Shown here piece by piece: positions 36,046 to 44,257 of a stretch of 64,000 nt of DNA. This DNA is from an uncultured Eubacteriales bacterium (GTDB lineage Bacteria; Bacillota; Clostridia; Christensenellales; Borkfalkiaceae), in NCBI GenBank assembly GCA_900542935.1, contig UQPN01000006.1, forward strand, positions 34,830-98,829. The letters run 5' to 3'. Both the position numbers and the translations under genes were made by a program. Under the pieces are notes generated by a model, which saw only the letters and a program-made list of their open reading frames with translations, made no database searches and was not told the origin of the DNA. Positions within the stretch are counted from its first letter, which is position 1, and every line of letters starts with the position of its first letter.

Positions 36046-37435
36046 CCGCGGCTCCGATGAGAAGCCGTTCTTCCTCTGCGCGGACGCGCTCTTCTTCCTG
36101 CCATGCTCTGACAACGGAAACAAACCGATCACCTCTTTCTTCATAACTCTGGAATTCGTCGAAGCTGGCGCTTGCGGGGCTTAACAGCACCGTTTGCCCG
36201 CGTGCAGCCAGAAGCCTTGCGATTTTCAATGCATAATCGAATTTTTCCGTGAGCGTAACGTTTTTATAGCCGGCTTTCGCCGCGCTTTCAAGAATTTTAA
36301 ACGCGTTTTCGCCGTAAATTACGCACCTGACGACTTTCGTTCGCTTAAGCGCCTCGAACAGCGGCGCGTATTCGTACCCCTTATCTTTTCCGCCGAGAAG
36401 AAGCACCGTTTCGTTTTTCATGCACTGCGCCGCATGCACCGCGGAATCGACGTTTGTTCCCTTCGAATCGTCGATATACGTTACGCCGTCCACCACGCCC
36501 GCCGTTTCGATTCTGTGCGGCGCGCCTTTAAACGTTTTCAGCGCTTTTGCCACGGCTTCGTTGTTGATTTTCATCAATTTCGCGCAGGCGAGCGCCGCCA
36601 GCGCGTTTTCGATATTGTGCGCTTCCCGCAGCGCGAGTTCTTCGATTTTTACGATTTCCTCGCCGCGGAAGAAAAGGCTGCCGTTTTCTATGTATGCGCC
36701 GTCTACCCGTTCTTTACGGGAAAACCATACGACTTTCGCGCGCGTTTTTTCGGCAAAACCGCGCACGACGGAGTCGTCGTAATTGAGCACGGCGTATTCC
36801 GTTTCCTGTTGATTTTTCAGAAGGCGGCTTTTCAGATAGACGTAATTTTCCATGTTGTAATGGCGGTTTAAATGATCTTCGGATATATTTAAAACCGCCG
36901 CGATATGCGGCTTGAGCGACGAGAGCGTTTCCAGCTGAAACGAAGAAATTTCCGCCACGGCGACGTCGCGTTCCGCAAGATTACGACAGGAAAGCATCGG
37001 CACGCCGATATTTCCGCAAGCCGTAGCTTTTACGCCGCCAGCCGCCAGCATTTCCGCAAGCATGCTTACGGTGGTGGTTTTTCCGTTGGTGCCCGTTACG
37101 GCAAGAACGCAGCACTTCAGATACCGCGCGGCAAGTTCCGTTTCGCCGATCACCGCTTTTCCCGCGCGTTTGAACGCCACGGCGAGAGGGTGGTCCACGG
37201 GAATGCCCGGACTGAGCACCAGCGCGTGGCAACGGTTTATCAGTTCGGGTAGCAGACTTTCGTTTACCGTTTTCGCGCCCTTTTCCGTAAGCGATTGCAC
37301 GGCTTTTTCCACCGCGCCGCCGCGCACGTCGTCAAACACGTACGTTTCCGCGCCTTCGGAAAGCAGAAACTCCGCCGCCGCGACGCCGGAACGGGAAAGT
37401 CCGAGCACGAGAAAACTTTGATTTGCGGGATACAT
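35993..37435 (-). CDS. murD: UDP-N-acetylmuramoyl-L-alanine-D-glutamate ligase
   Basis: 480 residues, a little long because of a charged tail (EERVRAEEERLL to ARNEEKNEESE) of about 30 residues. ATP site GTNGKTTTVSMLAEML is near residue 115; the middle domain has NISEDHLNRHYNMENYVYLK, and the C-terminal domain YIDDSKGTNVDSAVHA and LLLGGKDKGYEYAPL, which mark MurD. The ATG follows GGAGGTG. It adds D-glutamate to UDP-MurNAc-L-Ala. Its 3' end overlaps ftsW. Confidence 0.97.
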   Translation of the reverse strand: MYPANQSFLVLGLSRSGVAAAEFLLSEGAETYVFDDVRGGAVEKAVQSLTEKGAKTVNESLLPELINRCHALVLSPGIPVDHPLAVAFKRAGKAVIGETELAARYLKCCVLAVTGTNGKTTTVSMLAEMLAAGGVKATACGNIGVPMLSCRNLAERDVAVAEISSFQLETLSSLKPHIAAVLNISEDHLNRHYNMENYVYLKSRLLKNQQETEYAVLNYDDSVVRGFAEKTRAKVVWFSRKERVDGAYIENGSLFFRGEEIVKIEELALREAHNIENALAALACAKLMKINNEAVAKALKTFKGAPHRIETAGVVDGVTYIDDSKGTNVDSAVHAAQCMKNETVLLLGGKDKGYEYAPLFEALKRTKVVRCVIYGENAFKILESAAKAGYKNVTLTEKFDYALKIARLLAARGQTVLLSPASASFDEFQSYEERGDRFVSVVRAWQEEERVRAEEERLLIGAADDFADDARNEEKNEESE

Positions 37436-37479
37436 TTTTTAACACCTCCGCCGTGGGATATTTGCGGCGAACGCCCGTT

Positions 37480-38454
37480 TTATAAGGCGAAAAGAATACT
37501 CAGCAAACCCGTCGCTGCCGTGATTACGGCATAGGCGAACGAAATTTTGCATTCCGAATATCCTTTTTTCTGAAAATGATGGTGCACGGGCGCCATCAGA
37601 AAAATGCGCTTTCCTTTCGTCGCTTTATAATATATGACCTGCGCAACGACGGTTATAACCGAAAACACAAACATTATTCCTATGACGGGCGCATAGAAAG
37701 CGTTGCCCGAAAACACCGCGACGCAGGCGGCGAACCCGCCCAGAGCCAACGAGCCCGTATCGCCCATGAATACCGAAGCGGGAAATACGTTGAACAGAAG
37801 AAAACCGCAAAGCGAAGCGGCGAGGACGAAACAAATCAGCGCAAGCGCATTTTCCTCGCCCGCCTTTCCCGTAGCCGCGTTTTGCAGCGCAATCAGCACG
37901 CCGAACGAGAAAAAATACGCCGCGGACGATCCGCCCGCCAGAGCGTCCAGTCCGTCGGTTAAATTGACGGCGTTGACGAGCGCAACGAATACGAACGCCG
38001 CGAACGGAACGATAAAGCCGCGGAAATTCACGCTTTTTCCGCAGAACGGAAGGCGGCAGACGACCGTCCCGGAACGGTAGCAGTAAATGCCCGCGAGAAT
38101 CGCCGCCGCGCCCTGAAATATAATTTTCTGATACGGTTTCAACCCGAGATTATCTTTGCGCCTGATTTTCAGGTAATCGTCGAGAAACCCCACCGCGGCA
38201 TAGGCGAGCGCAAGGCAGAGAGTTACGATAAACGTGCCGTCCGGTTCGCCGACAAACAGACACGCCGCGACGAACGCGGCGGCTATAAACGACAAGCCGC
38301 CCATGGTGGGCGTGCCTGCCTTCTTCGCATGTTCTTTTACATAGCAGAGAATATTCTGCCCCGCTTTCAGTTTTCTGAGCACCGGAAGGAGCAATTTTGT
38401 AAACGCCGCCGACAGAAAAAAAGCCGTAAGCGAAGCAATCAGGTACGTTTTCAT
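37480..38454 (-). CDS. mraY: Phospho-N-acetylmuramoyl-pentapeptide-transferase
   Basis: 324 residues with about ten membrane helices. Family motifs are GTPTMGGLSF near residue 47, the Asp pair in GFLDDYLKIRRKDNLGL near 90, NLTDGLDALAGG near 165, VFMGDTGSLALGG near 230, and the C-terminal MAPVHHHFQKKGYSE. It makes lipid I from UDP-MurNAc-pentapeptide and undecaprenyl phosphate. In most genomes murF precedes it, but here murE does. Confidence 0.98.
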   Translation of the reverse strand: MKTYLIASLTAFFLSAAFTKLLLPVLRKLKAGQNILCYVKEHAKKAGTPTMGGLSFIAAAFVAACLFVGEPDGTFIVTLCLALAYAAVGFLDDYLKIRRKDNLGLKPYQKIIFQGAAAILAGIYCYRSGTVVCRLPFCGKSVNFRGFIVPFAAFVFVALVNAVNLTDGLDALAGGSSAAYFFSFGVLIALQNAATGKAGEENALALICFVLAASLCGFLLFNVFPASVFMGDTGSLALGGFAACVAVFSGNAFYAPVIGIMFVFSVITVVAQVIYYKATKGKRIFLMAPVHHHFQKKGYSECKISFAYAVITAATGLLSILFAL

Positions 38455-38527
38455 TGTAATTATCCGTTTTTCCGAAAGATTTTTCTTCTATCGTAATTTG
38501 TACGTTTCCCGGCGCAAATATTCGTTT

Positions 38528-40117
38528 TTAATCCGTTTCGCCGCGTTTTCGCGCTTCGACCGCCTCTTCCGCCGTCTTTACGTCATCGTATTCGTATCTG
38601 ATTCCCATGATTTCCTGCGTTTCTTCGCCGCCCTTTCCCGCAATCAGCAGAATATCCCCCTTTTTCAGAAATTTCACGGCGTAAAAAATCGCTTTTTTTC
38701 TGTCGGTTAAAACAGCGTAATTTTCGGAAAAGCGCCGGTAACCCGTTTCGATTTCCCTGATGATATCGGACGGATCTTCGTAACGCGGATTATCGGAAGT
38801 AAGATACGAAAAATCCGCTTTTTTCGCCGCGACGGCGCCCATCTGCGCACGCTTGCCGCGATCACGATTTCCGCCGCAGCCGAACAGACAATACAGCTTT
38901 CCTTTACAAAGCGGTTTCAGCGTTTCCAGCGATTTATCCAGTCCGTCCGGCGTGTGCGCGAAATCCACGAAAATTTCCGCGCCGTTCACTCCGCGCACCC
39001 GTTGCAGCCTGCCCTTGGGGAGGACTGCGTTTTTCAAGCCCTCGGCAACGGCTTTCGGCGGCGCGCCGAGCGCGAAAGCGCATCCGGCGGCGGCAAGCGC
39101 GTTATATATGTTGTGCCGCCCCGCAAGTCGCAGCGTAACGCGGCACAGTTCGTCGGATAAATTCAGCAGAAATTTGCTGCCCGAAACGCTTTCGTCGGTG
39201 ATGACCGCAAAAACGTCCGACGGATTTTCCTGCCCGTACGTAAGCGTTTTTATCCGGCGTTTTTTTGCTTCGTCCGCGATTTTTTTGCCCGTTTCGTCGT
39301 CGGTGCCGACAACAAAAATTCCGCCGTTTGCTTTTTCGCCGGAAGCGTCCTCTGTTTTATTTTCTTCCGCGACGTCCGCCGGTTCGCCCTCCGCTTTGCC
39401 CGTTTCCGGGAAGAAAAAACGCTCCTTTGTTTTGCGGTAGGTTTGCATATTGCCGAAAAAATCCAGATGATCCTGCGAGAAATTCGTAAAAATTTTCGCG
39501 GCGAACGGGATTCCCGCCGTTTTTTTATACCAGACGGCATGCGCGGAAACTTCCATGGCGACGAACGTAACGCCCCGCTTAGCCATATCCGCAAGCGTTT
39601 TCTGCAGGAATACGGGATCGGGCGTGGTGAGCTCCGGGGCGATTCTCGTTCCGCCGTAGAAAATACCCGTGGTGCCGATAATGCCCGTTTTTTCGCCCGC
39701 CGCTTCGAAAACGGAAGCGAGAAGATATGTAACGGTGGTTTTGCCGTTGGTGCCCGTTACCCCCGCCACGCGCATTTTTTTTGCGGGATTGCCGTAAAAC
39801 GCGCACGCGGCGAGCGCAATGGCTTCCCTTGCGTCTTTCACGAGAATCTGCGGCGGCGGATTTTCCGTACCCGAAAGATCCACAGGCGTTTCGGCGACGA
39901 TTGCCGCGGCGCCCTTTCGCGCGGCTTCCGCCGCAAAATCGCGACCGTCCGCGCTGCCGCCGCCGAGAGCGAAAAACGCTTCTCCTCTTCCGATATACCG
40001 ACTGTCGTCCGAAATGCCCGTAATTTCCGTTTCCGCCGCTTTTTTTTCGCCGCTTCTGCGTTTTGCCGCGTACACGGGTACGCCGTTTATGCTTTCAATC
40101 AGTTCCGACAGCCGCAT
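38528..40117 (-). CDS. murE: UDP-MurNAc-L-Ala-D-Glu ligase, meso-diaminopimelate type
   Basis: 529 residues against about 490 usually. ATP site VTGTNGKTTVTYLLASVF is near residue 115, NFSQDHLDFFGNMQTYRKTKERFF near 215, and FAHTPDGLDKSLETLKPL near 380. The motif TSDNPRYEDP near 440 is the meso-DAP recognition sequence, so the cell wall should contain mDAP. An insertion of about 35 acidic residues (EPADVAEENKTEDASGEKAN region, about 235-275) accounts for the extra length. It lies between pbpB and mraY. Confidence 0.96.
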   Translation of the reverse strand: MRLSELIESINGVPVYAAKRRSGEKKAAETEITGISDDSRYIGRGEAFFALGGGSADGRDFAAEAARKGAAAIVAETPVDLSGTENPPPQILVKDAREAIALAACAFYGNPAKKMRVAGVTGTNGKTTVTYLLASVFEAAGEKTGIIGTTGIFYGGTRIAPELTTPDPVFLQKTLADMAKRGVTFVAMEVSAHAVWYKKTAGIPFAAKIFTNFSQDHLDFFGNMQTYRKTKERFFFPETGKAEGEPADVAEENKTEDASGEKANGGIFVVGTDDETGKKIADEAKKRRIKTLTYGQENPSDVFAVITDESVSGSKFLLNLSDELCRVTLRLAGRHNIYNALAAAGCAFALGAPPKAVAEGLKNAVLPKGRLQRVRGVNGAEIFVDFAHTPDGLDKSLETLKPLCKGKLYCLFGCGGNRDRGKRAQMGAVAAKKADFSYLTSDNPRYEDPSDIIREIETGYRRFSENYAVLTDRKKAIFYAVKFLKKGDILLIAGKGGEETQEIMGIRYEYDDVKTAEEAVEARKRGETD

Positions 40118-40183
40118 CGAAATTCCCTCCGCCGATTTTTTTCGCGTTGTTTTCCGCGCAATACTATTCTATTCCGTCCGCGT

Positions 40184-41926
40184 TTAAGGTATGTTTTCGG
40201 GCGGGATGTTTTTCAGTTCGATAATCGAAGAAAAAATTTCTTTCGCGCACGGCGCCGCAACGACGCTGCCGTAATACGCGCCCTGCGGCTCGTCGATGAT
40301 GACAAGCGCGAGATACTTCGGCGCGTTTGCGGGAAAAAATCCCACGAACGACGAAACGTACTTCCCCGCGGCGATGCGTCCGTCCTCGTATTTTTGCGCC
40401 GTGCCCGTTTTTCCGCCTACGCGATAGCCTTCGATAAATGTTTTTTTGCCGCTGCCCTTTTCCACCACGCCTTCCAGCATGCCCGCAAGCAGGCGGCTTG
40501 TTTCTTCGCTGACGGTGCGGCTTTTCAGCTTCGGCGTATTGCTTTGCAGAACGTAACCGTCGTTTGCGTAAATTTCTTTTACCAGCCGGGGTTCGTAATA
40601 ATAGCCGCCGTTCACGCACGAAGCCGCCGCGCACGCCAGCTGTATTCCCGATACCGCCACCGTCTGCCCGAAGCCGATACGCGCGAGATCGCAATTTCTC
40701 ACCGCCGTTTCGGGAAGCAGCATTCCCGAAGCTTCGCCGCCGAAATCCAGCCCCGTGGTTTTTCCGAAACCGAACGCGCCGAGATAATCGTAAAACGTTT
40801 CCTTGCCCAAAGCGAGAGCCATATCCGTAAAGCAGGGATTGCAGCTGTTGTTCAGCGCGTCGGCAAGCGTCTGGCAGGAGTGTTTTCCGTTGGCGTGATT
40901 GCTCCAGCATTTCACCGTAGTGCCGTCCACCGTACGCGTGCGAGAGCTGGAAAACACGTGCGTCGGCGAAAAAGCGGCTTTGTTCCCTTTTTTCCATTCT
41001 TCGAGATTCGCCGCCGAAGTGATGATTTTGAACGTGGAACCGGGCTCGTAAATATCGCAGACGATACGATTTCTGGAAAGCGCGTTCAATAGCGGAATAT
41101 CGTCCCGCGGGACGTTGTTCAAATCGTACGACGGCGTGCACGCCATGGCAAGAATTTCAAACGTATCGGGATCGAGCACGATACATTCCGCGCTTTTCGG
41201 GGAATATTGCTGCGCGACGCGCCCGAGCGCCGTTTCCGCAGCCGTCTGGATGCCTGCGTCGATTGTAAGGCGAAGATTATAACCGTTTTCGGCGGGTTTA
41301 TACGCCGCGGCGGCGCCGTTCAGGCGAAGCCCGACAAGATCGGTTTCGTATAAAATTTCGCCGTCTTTTCCGCGAAGATACGAATCGTAGTATTTTTCTA
41401 TGCCCGCCGCGCCCGTATTATCGGACGAGGTAAAACCGATGACCTGCGACAATAAATCGCTTTTCGGGTACGTTCTGTCGTTATCGCGCGAAAAATAAAC
41501 GCCGTTTAAAGACAGTTCCGCCAGTTTTTCGACGGCTTGTTTATCCGTCTTTTTCGCTACGGTAACTTCCGAAGCCCGCTTGCCCGTAAGTTTTTTCAAC
41601 ACCGTTTCGTAAGGAATATTCAACGCGGCGGAAAGCTTTTGCGCCGCGTCTTCCGCATCGGTAACGGCGTTCGAACGCGCGAATACGGAAAACTTCGTGG
41701 CATTGCCCGCCAGAAGTTCTCCGTTTCTGTCCGTAATCGCTCCGCGTTCGGCAATCACGGGAATTTCGCGCGTCCACTGATCGATCGCGCGTCCCGCAAG
41801 CTCTCCGCTCCACGCTACCTGCACATAAAAAAAACGGGCGCATAAAATGCAAAAAAGAAAGGTTATCGCCGCGCATACGGCAAATAACCTCTTTCGTAAA
41901 ACGGATACCGAATAATCGTTTTTCAA
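40184..41926 (-). CDS. pbpB: Class B penicillin-binding protein (FtsI/PBP2B/SpoVD type)
   Basis: 580 residues, TTG start. One membrane helix (about 12-33), a pedestal domain with RGAITDRNGELLAGN near 60, then the transpeptidase: PGSTFKIITSAAN supplies SxxK near residue 300, LNNSCNPCF the SxN motif near 360, and GGKTGTAQKY the KTG motif near 510. No PASTA domain follows. It cross-links septal peptidoglycan as partner of FtsW. Whether it is the vegetative PBP2B or sporulation SpoVD cannot be decided; the single copy in the dcw cluster favours the vegetative role. Confidence 0.95.
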   Translation of the reverse strand: MKNDYSVSVLRKRLFAVCAAITFLFCILCARFFYVQVAWSGELAGRAIDQWTREIPVIAERGAITDRNGELLAGNATKFSVFARSNAVTDAEDAAQKLSAALNIPYETVLKKLTGKRASEVTVAKKTDKQAVEKLAELSLNGVYFSRDNDRTYPKSDLLSQVIGFTSSDNTGAAGIEKYYDSYLRGKDGEILYETDLVGLRLNGAAAAYKPAENGYNLRLTIDAGIQTAAETALGRVAQQYSPKSAECIVLDPDTFEILAMACTPSYDLNNVPRDDIPLLNALSRNRIVCDIYEPGSTFKIITSAANLEEWKKGNKAAFSPTHVFSSSRTRTVDGTTVKCWSNHANGKHSCQTLADALNNSCNPCFTDMALALGKETFYDYLGAFGFGKTTGLDFGGEASGMLLPETAVRNCDLARIGFGQTVAVSGIQLACAAASCVNGGYYYEPRLVKEIYANDGYVLQSNTPKLKSRTVSEETSRLLAGMLEGVVEKGSGKKTFIEGYRVGGKTGTAQKYEDGRIAAGKYVSSFVGFFPANAPKYLALVIIDEPQGAYYGSVVAAPCAKEIFSSIIELKNIPPENIP

Positions 41927-41973
41927 ACTTTTGATAACCGCTTCTCCTTATTTGATTTTGTATCGGATTTCCT

Positions 41974-42666
41974 TTATTTCGTCCAGCCGTTGGCTTGCGC
42001 CCATGCGGCGATGGTTTCTTCGCTGGTAGCTTTTTCGATGCGGTTTGCAAGCTCTCTGCTTTGCTCCACAAGCTCCGCTTTTTTCTCTTCCAGCATCGTA
42101 AGCTCGGCGCCCTTTGCGTTTAAGATGCGGGTGTTCACGCCGATTAAAGCAATCAGCAGCACCACAAACGCCGCCACCGCGGCAATCACGGCTTTCGCCG
42201 CATTGGTAAGCGAATAGCTTTCCAACGCTTTTTCCGCGCTCTTTTCTACCGCTTTTACCTGTTCTTTCGCTTCGCCCGGAACGTATACGGGACGGAATGC
42301 GGGCGCCTGCACGGGCGTCTGAACCGCGGCTTGCGCTTCCGCCGCACCGGAAACCACTCTGCGGAATGTATCCGCCGTAAACAAATCTTTCTGCTGCGCG
42401 GTGAGCGGTACCGCTCTCTCCTGCGTTTTTACAACCGGCGCCGCGGGCGCTTCGGGCACCGCGGGAACAACCGGCTCTACGGGTGCCGCGGGCGCGGTAA
42501 ATTGCTCGGCGCGCTTCTGCTGTTCCGCTTCCGCGAACGTTTTTTCAAGCTGCGCTTCTTCCGCGTTTTGTAAAAGTCTGTATCTCTCGCGGATCATCGC
42601 GTTGTGCTTGCGCGCTTCTTCCGCCTGTAAGTCATCGAGCGTTTGTGTTTCCCATAACGTAGTCAT
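41974..42666 (-). CDS. FtsL-like division protein with long cytoplasmic region
   Basis: 230 residues; FtsL is normally 90-130. The C-terminal third fits FtsL: a membrane helix at about 161-180 (AVIAAVAAFVVLLIALIGV) followed by a short coiled coil (LEEKKAELVEQSRELANRIE). The first 155 residues are cytoplasmic, with a helical Glu/Ala/Gln stretch and a Pro/Ala/Val-rich linker (residues about 55-85). Assigned by topology and by its place between rsmH and the class B PBP. ATG follows GAGGAAA. Confidence 0.75.
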   Translation of the reverse strand: MTTLWETQTLDDLQAEEARKHNAMIRERYRLLQNAEEAQLEKTFAEAEQQKRAEQFTAPAAPVEPVVPAVPEAPAAPVVKTQERAVPLTAQQKDLFTADTFRRVVSGAAEAQAAVQTPVQAPAFRPVYVPGEAKEQVKAVEKSAEKALESYSLTNAAKAVIAAVAAFVVLLIALIGVNTRILNAKGAELTMLEEKKAELVEQSRELANRIEKATSEETIAAWAQANGWTK

Positions 42667-42739
42667 TGCCGTTTCCTCTTTCTTGGTTTCTCTTGCCTGA
42701 ATTATCCTTCTTTTCTATGTTTGTCTTTTGTGTTTTCCG

Positions 42740-43684
42740 TTAAATGATTCTTTCCGCCACGCGCAGCTTCGCGCATTTGCTCCGCGAATTCGCCGCGACT
42801 TCCGCTTCGCTTGCCGTAACGGGCTTTTTCGTAACGATTCTGATTTCCTGCTTCTTTCCGCATACGCATACGGGAAAACTTTTGGGGCAGGTACACGGCG
42901 TTTCCATATATCTGAACGCCTCTTTCACCGCTCTGTCCTCCAAAGAATGAAAGGTAAGAACGGCGATTCTGCCGCCTTTTTTCAATCTTCTCGTAAGCGC
43001 CAGCACCAGATCGTACAAACCGTCCAGTTCGCCGTTCACTTCGATGCGGATTGCCTGAAACGTTTTTCTTTCGCACGGGGCGCCGCCGAAACGGTATCTT
43101 GCGGGAATGCTTTTTTCTACGATTTCCGCCAGCTCGCCGCACGTTTTAAGAGGTTTTTCCGCCCGCGCCTTTACGACGTTTCTTGCAATCTGCCTTGCGA
43201 ACGCCTCTTCGCCGTAATCTTTGATGATTTTGTACAGCCGCTCTTCCTCGTAAGTATTGACTACGATTTCCGCCGTAAGACTTGCGCTTTCGTTCATCCG
43301 CATATCGAGCGGAGCGTTTTTCGCCCGATAGGAAAACCCGCGATCGGGGTCGTCGATCTGATGCGACGATACGCCGAAATCGAGAATCGCGCCGTCCAGT
43401 TTTTCCACGTTTTCTTCTTCAAGCACTTTCGCAAAATCTTTGTAGTTGCTTTTATGAAGAGAAAACCTGTCTTCGAAAACGCCGAGCCTTTCTTTCGCCG
43501 CTGCCAACGCCTCGTCGTCGAGGTCGGTTGCAATCAGCCTGCCGTCCGGGCTCGTACGTTTTAATATTTCGTAAGAATGCCCGCCTCCGCCCACGGTGCC
43601 GTCGAAGTATATGCCGCCGTTTTTAAGGGCGAGATTTTCCATACACTCTTCCAGCATTACGGGGATATGAGAAAAGTTTTGCAT
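42740..43684 (-). CDS. rsmH: 16S rRNA (cytosine-1402-N4)-methyltransferase RsmH
   Basis: 314 residues. Begins HIPVMLEECMENLAL and contains the SAM motif DGTVGGGGHSYEIL, then ATDLDDEALAAAKERL, LDGAILDFGVSSHQIDDPDRGFSY and FQAIRIEVNGELDGL, all diagnostic. It ends with the nucleic-acid binding SRSKCAKLRVAERI. It methylates C1402 in the ribosomal P site. Second gene of the dcw operon, 16 bp after mraZ. Confidence 0.98.
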   Translation of the reverse strand: MQNFSHIPVMLEECMENLALKNGGIYFDGTVGGGGHSYEILKRTSPDGRLIATDLDDEALAAAKERLGVFEDRFSLHKSNYKDFAKVLEEENVEKLDGAILDFGVSSHQIDDPDRGFSYRAKNAPLDMRMNESASLTAEIVVNTYEEERLYKIIKDYGEEAFARQIARNVVKARAEKPLKTCGELAEIVEKSIPARYRFGGAPCERKTFQAIRIEVNGELDGLYDLVLALTRRLKKGGRIAVLTFHSLEDRAVKEAFRYMETPCTCPKSFPVCVCGKKQEIRIVTKKPVTASEAEVAANSRSKCAKLRVAERII

Positions 43685-43700
43685 CGCAAACCGCCTCCGC

Positions 43701-44132
43701 TTATATGCCGAGCTTTTTCAGCTCGGAATCGTAATCCACGTTTTCGGTAACTTCGCGATACTTTTCGGCCGCCCAGATTTCCAGACGTCTGCCGCGCCCC
43801 ACCGTTACGATGTCCTTTTTGATTCCCGCAATCTGCTTGAGTTTGGCGGGAAGCGTTACGCGCCCCTGTCCGTCCTCTTCCGCGGGATAAATGCTGCTGA
43901 ACACCATAAGCGAAATGGGATTTGCCTCGGAAACGCGCTCGTCTGCAAGAGAGGAAAGCGTTTCTTCCAGCACGCTGTCGGGGAAAAGGCAGATGCTGCC
44001 CGAAAGTCCGCGGACGAAACTGTACGTTTTTTCGGGATACGTTTCCAAGCCCTTTTTGAACTTGGCAGGTATCCTGAAACGCCCTTTGTCGTCGATCTGA
44101 TGTTCGTACGAACCAAAGAACAGCGCTTCCAT
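43701..44132 (-). CDS. mraZ: Transcriptional regulator MraZ
   Basis: 143 residues from the ATG at 44132, chosen because GGGGGTAAG lies directly upstream; an upstream in-frame ATG at 44192 lies in the promoter. Two AbrB-like half domains are visible, each with the MraZ signature: GRFRIPAKFKKGLE near residue 17 and GRVTLPAKLKQIAGI near 93. MraZ forms ring oligomers and binds short G-rich direct repeats in front of its own gene to repress dcw transcription. Matching repeats are inside the promoter (44170-44184). First gene of the cluster. Confidence 0.97.
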   Translation of the reverse strand: MEALFFGSYEHQIDDKGRFRIPAKFKKGLETYPEKTYSFVRGLSGSICLFPDSVLEETLSSLADERVSEANPISLMVFSSIYPAEEDGQGRVTLPAKLKQIAGIKKDIVTVGRGRRLEIWAAEKYREVTENVDYDSELKKLGI

Positions 44133-44162
44133 AGACTTACCCCCTTTTTTAATGGTAAGCTT

Positions 44163-44192
44163 ATTATACGACCATTTTTGCCCACCTGTCAA
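44163..44192 (-). promoter_or_regulatory. Main dcw promoter (mraZ)
   Basis: TTGACA (44192-44187) and TATAAT (44168-44163), spacer 18 bp, minus strand, about 30 bp before the mraZ start. Confidence 0.92.
44170..44184 (-). promoter_or_regulatory. Candidate MraZ operator
   Basis: On the minus strand TGGGC-AAAAA-TGGTC, two 5-bp boxes with 10-bp period, fills the -35/-10 spacer. MraZ is known to bind repeated TGGGN boxes spaced by 5 bp. A similar GGGAC-AAAAG-TGGTC pair occurs at 44241-44255. Confidence 0.6.
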
Positions 44193-44222
44193 TTATTTTT
44201 AGGAAAGTTTTTTGCAAAATTT

Positions 44223-44255
44223 AAAAAAACAGGGCAAATTGACCACTTTTGTCCC
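44223..44255 (-). terminator. Terminator of murI
   Basis: Minus strand GGGACAAA and TTTGCCC pair with one bulge and run into TGTTTTTTT, 2 bp after the murI stop. Confidence 0.7.
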
Positions 44256-44257
44256 TT

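Noticed and set aside
39443..41092. 549-residue open frame on the plus strand opposite murE and pbpB
   Set aside because: It spans two well-supported genes on the other strand and is Arg-rich nonsense typical of antisense frames here.
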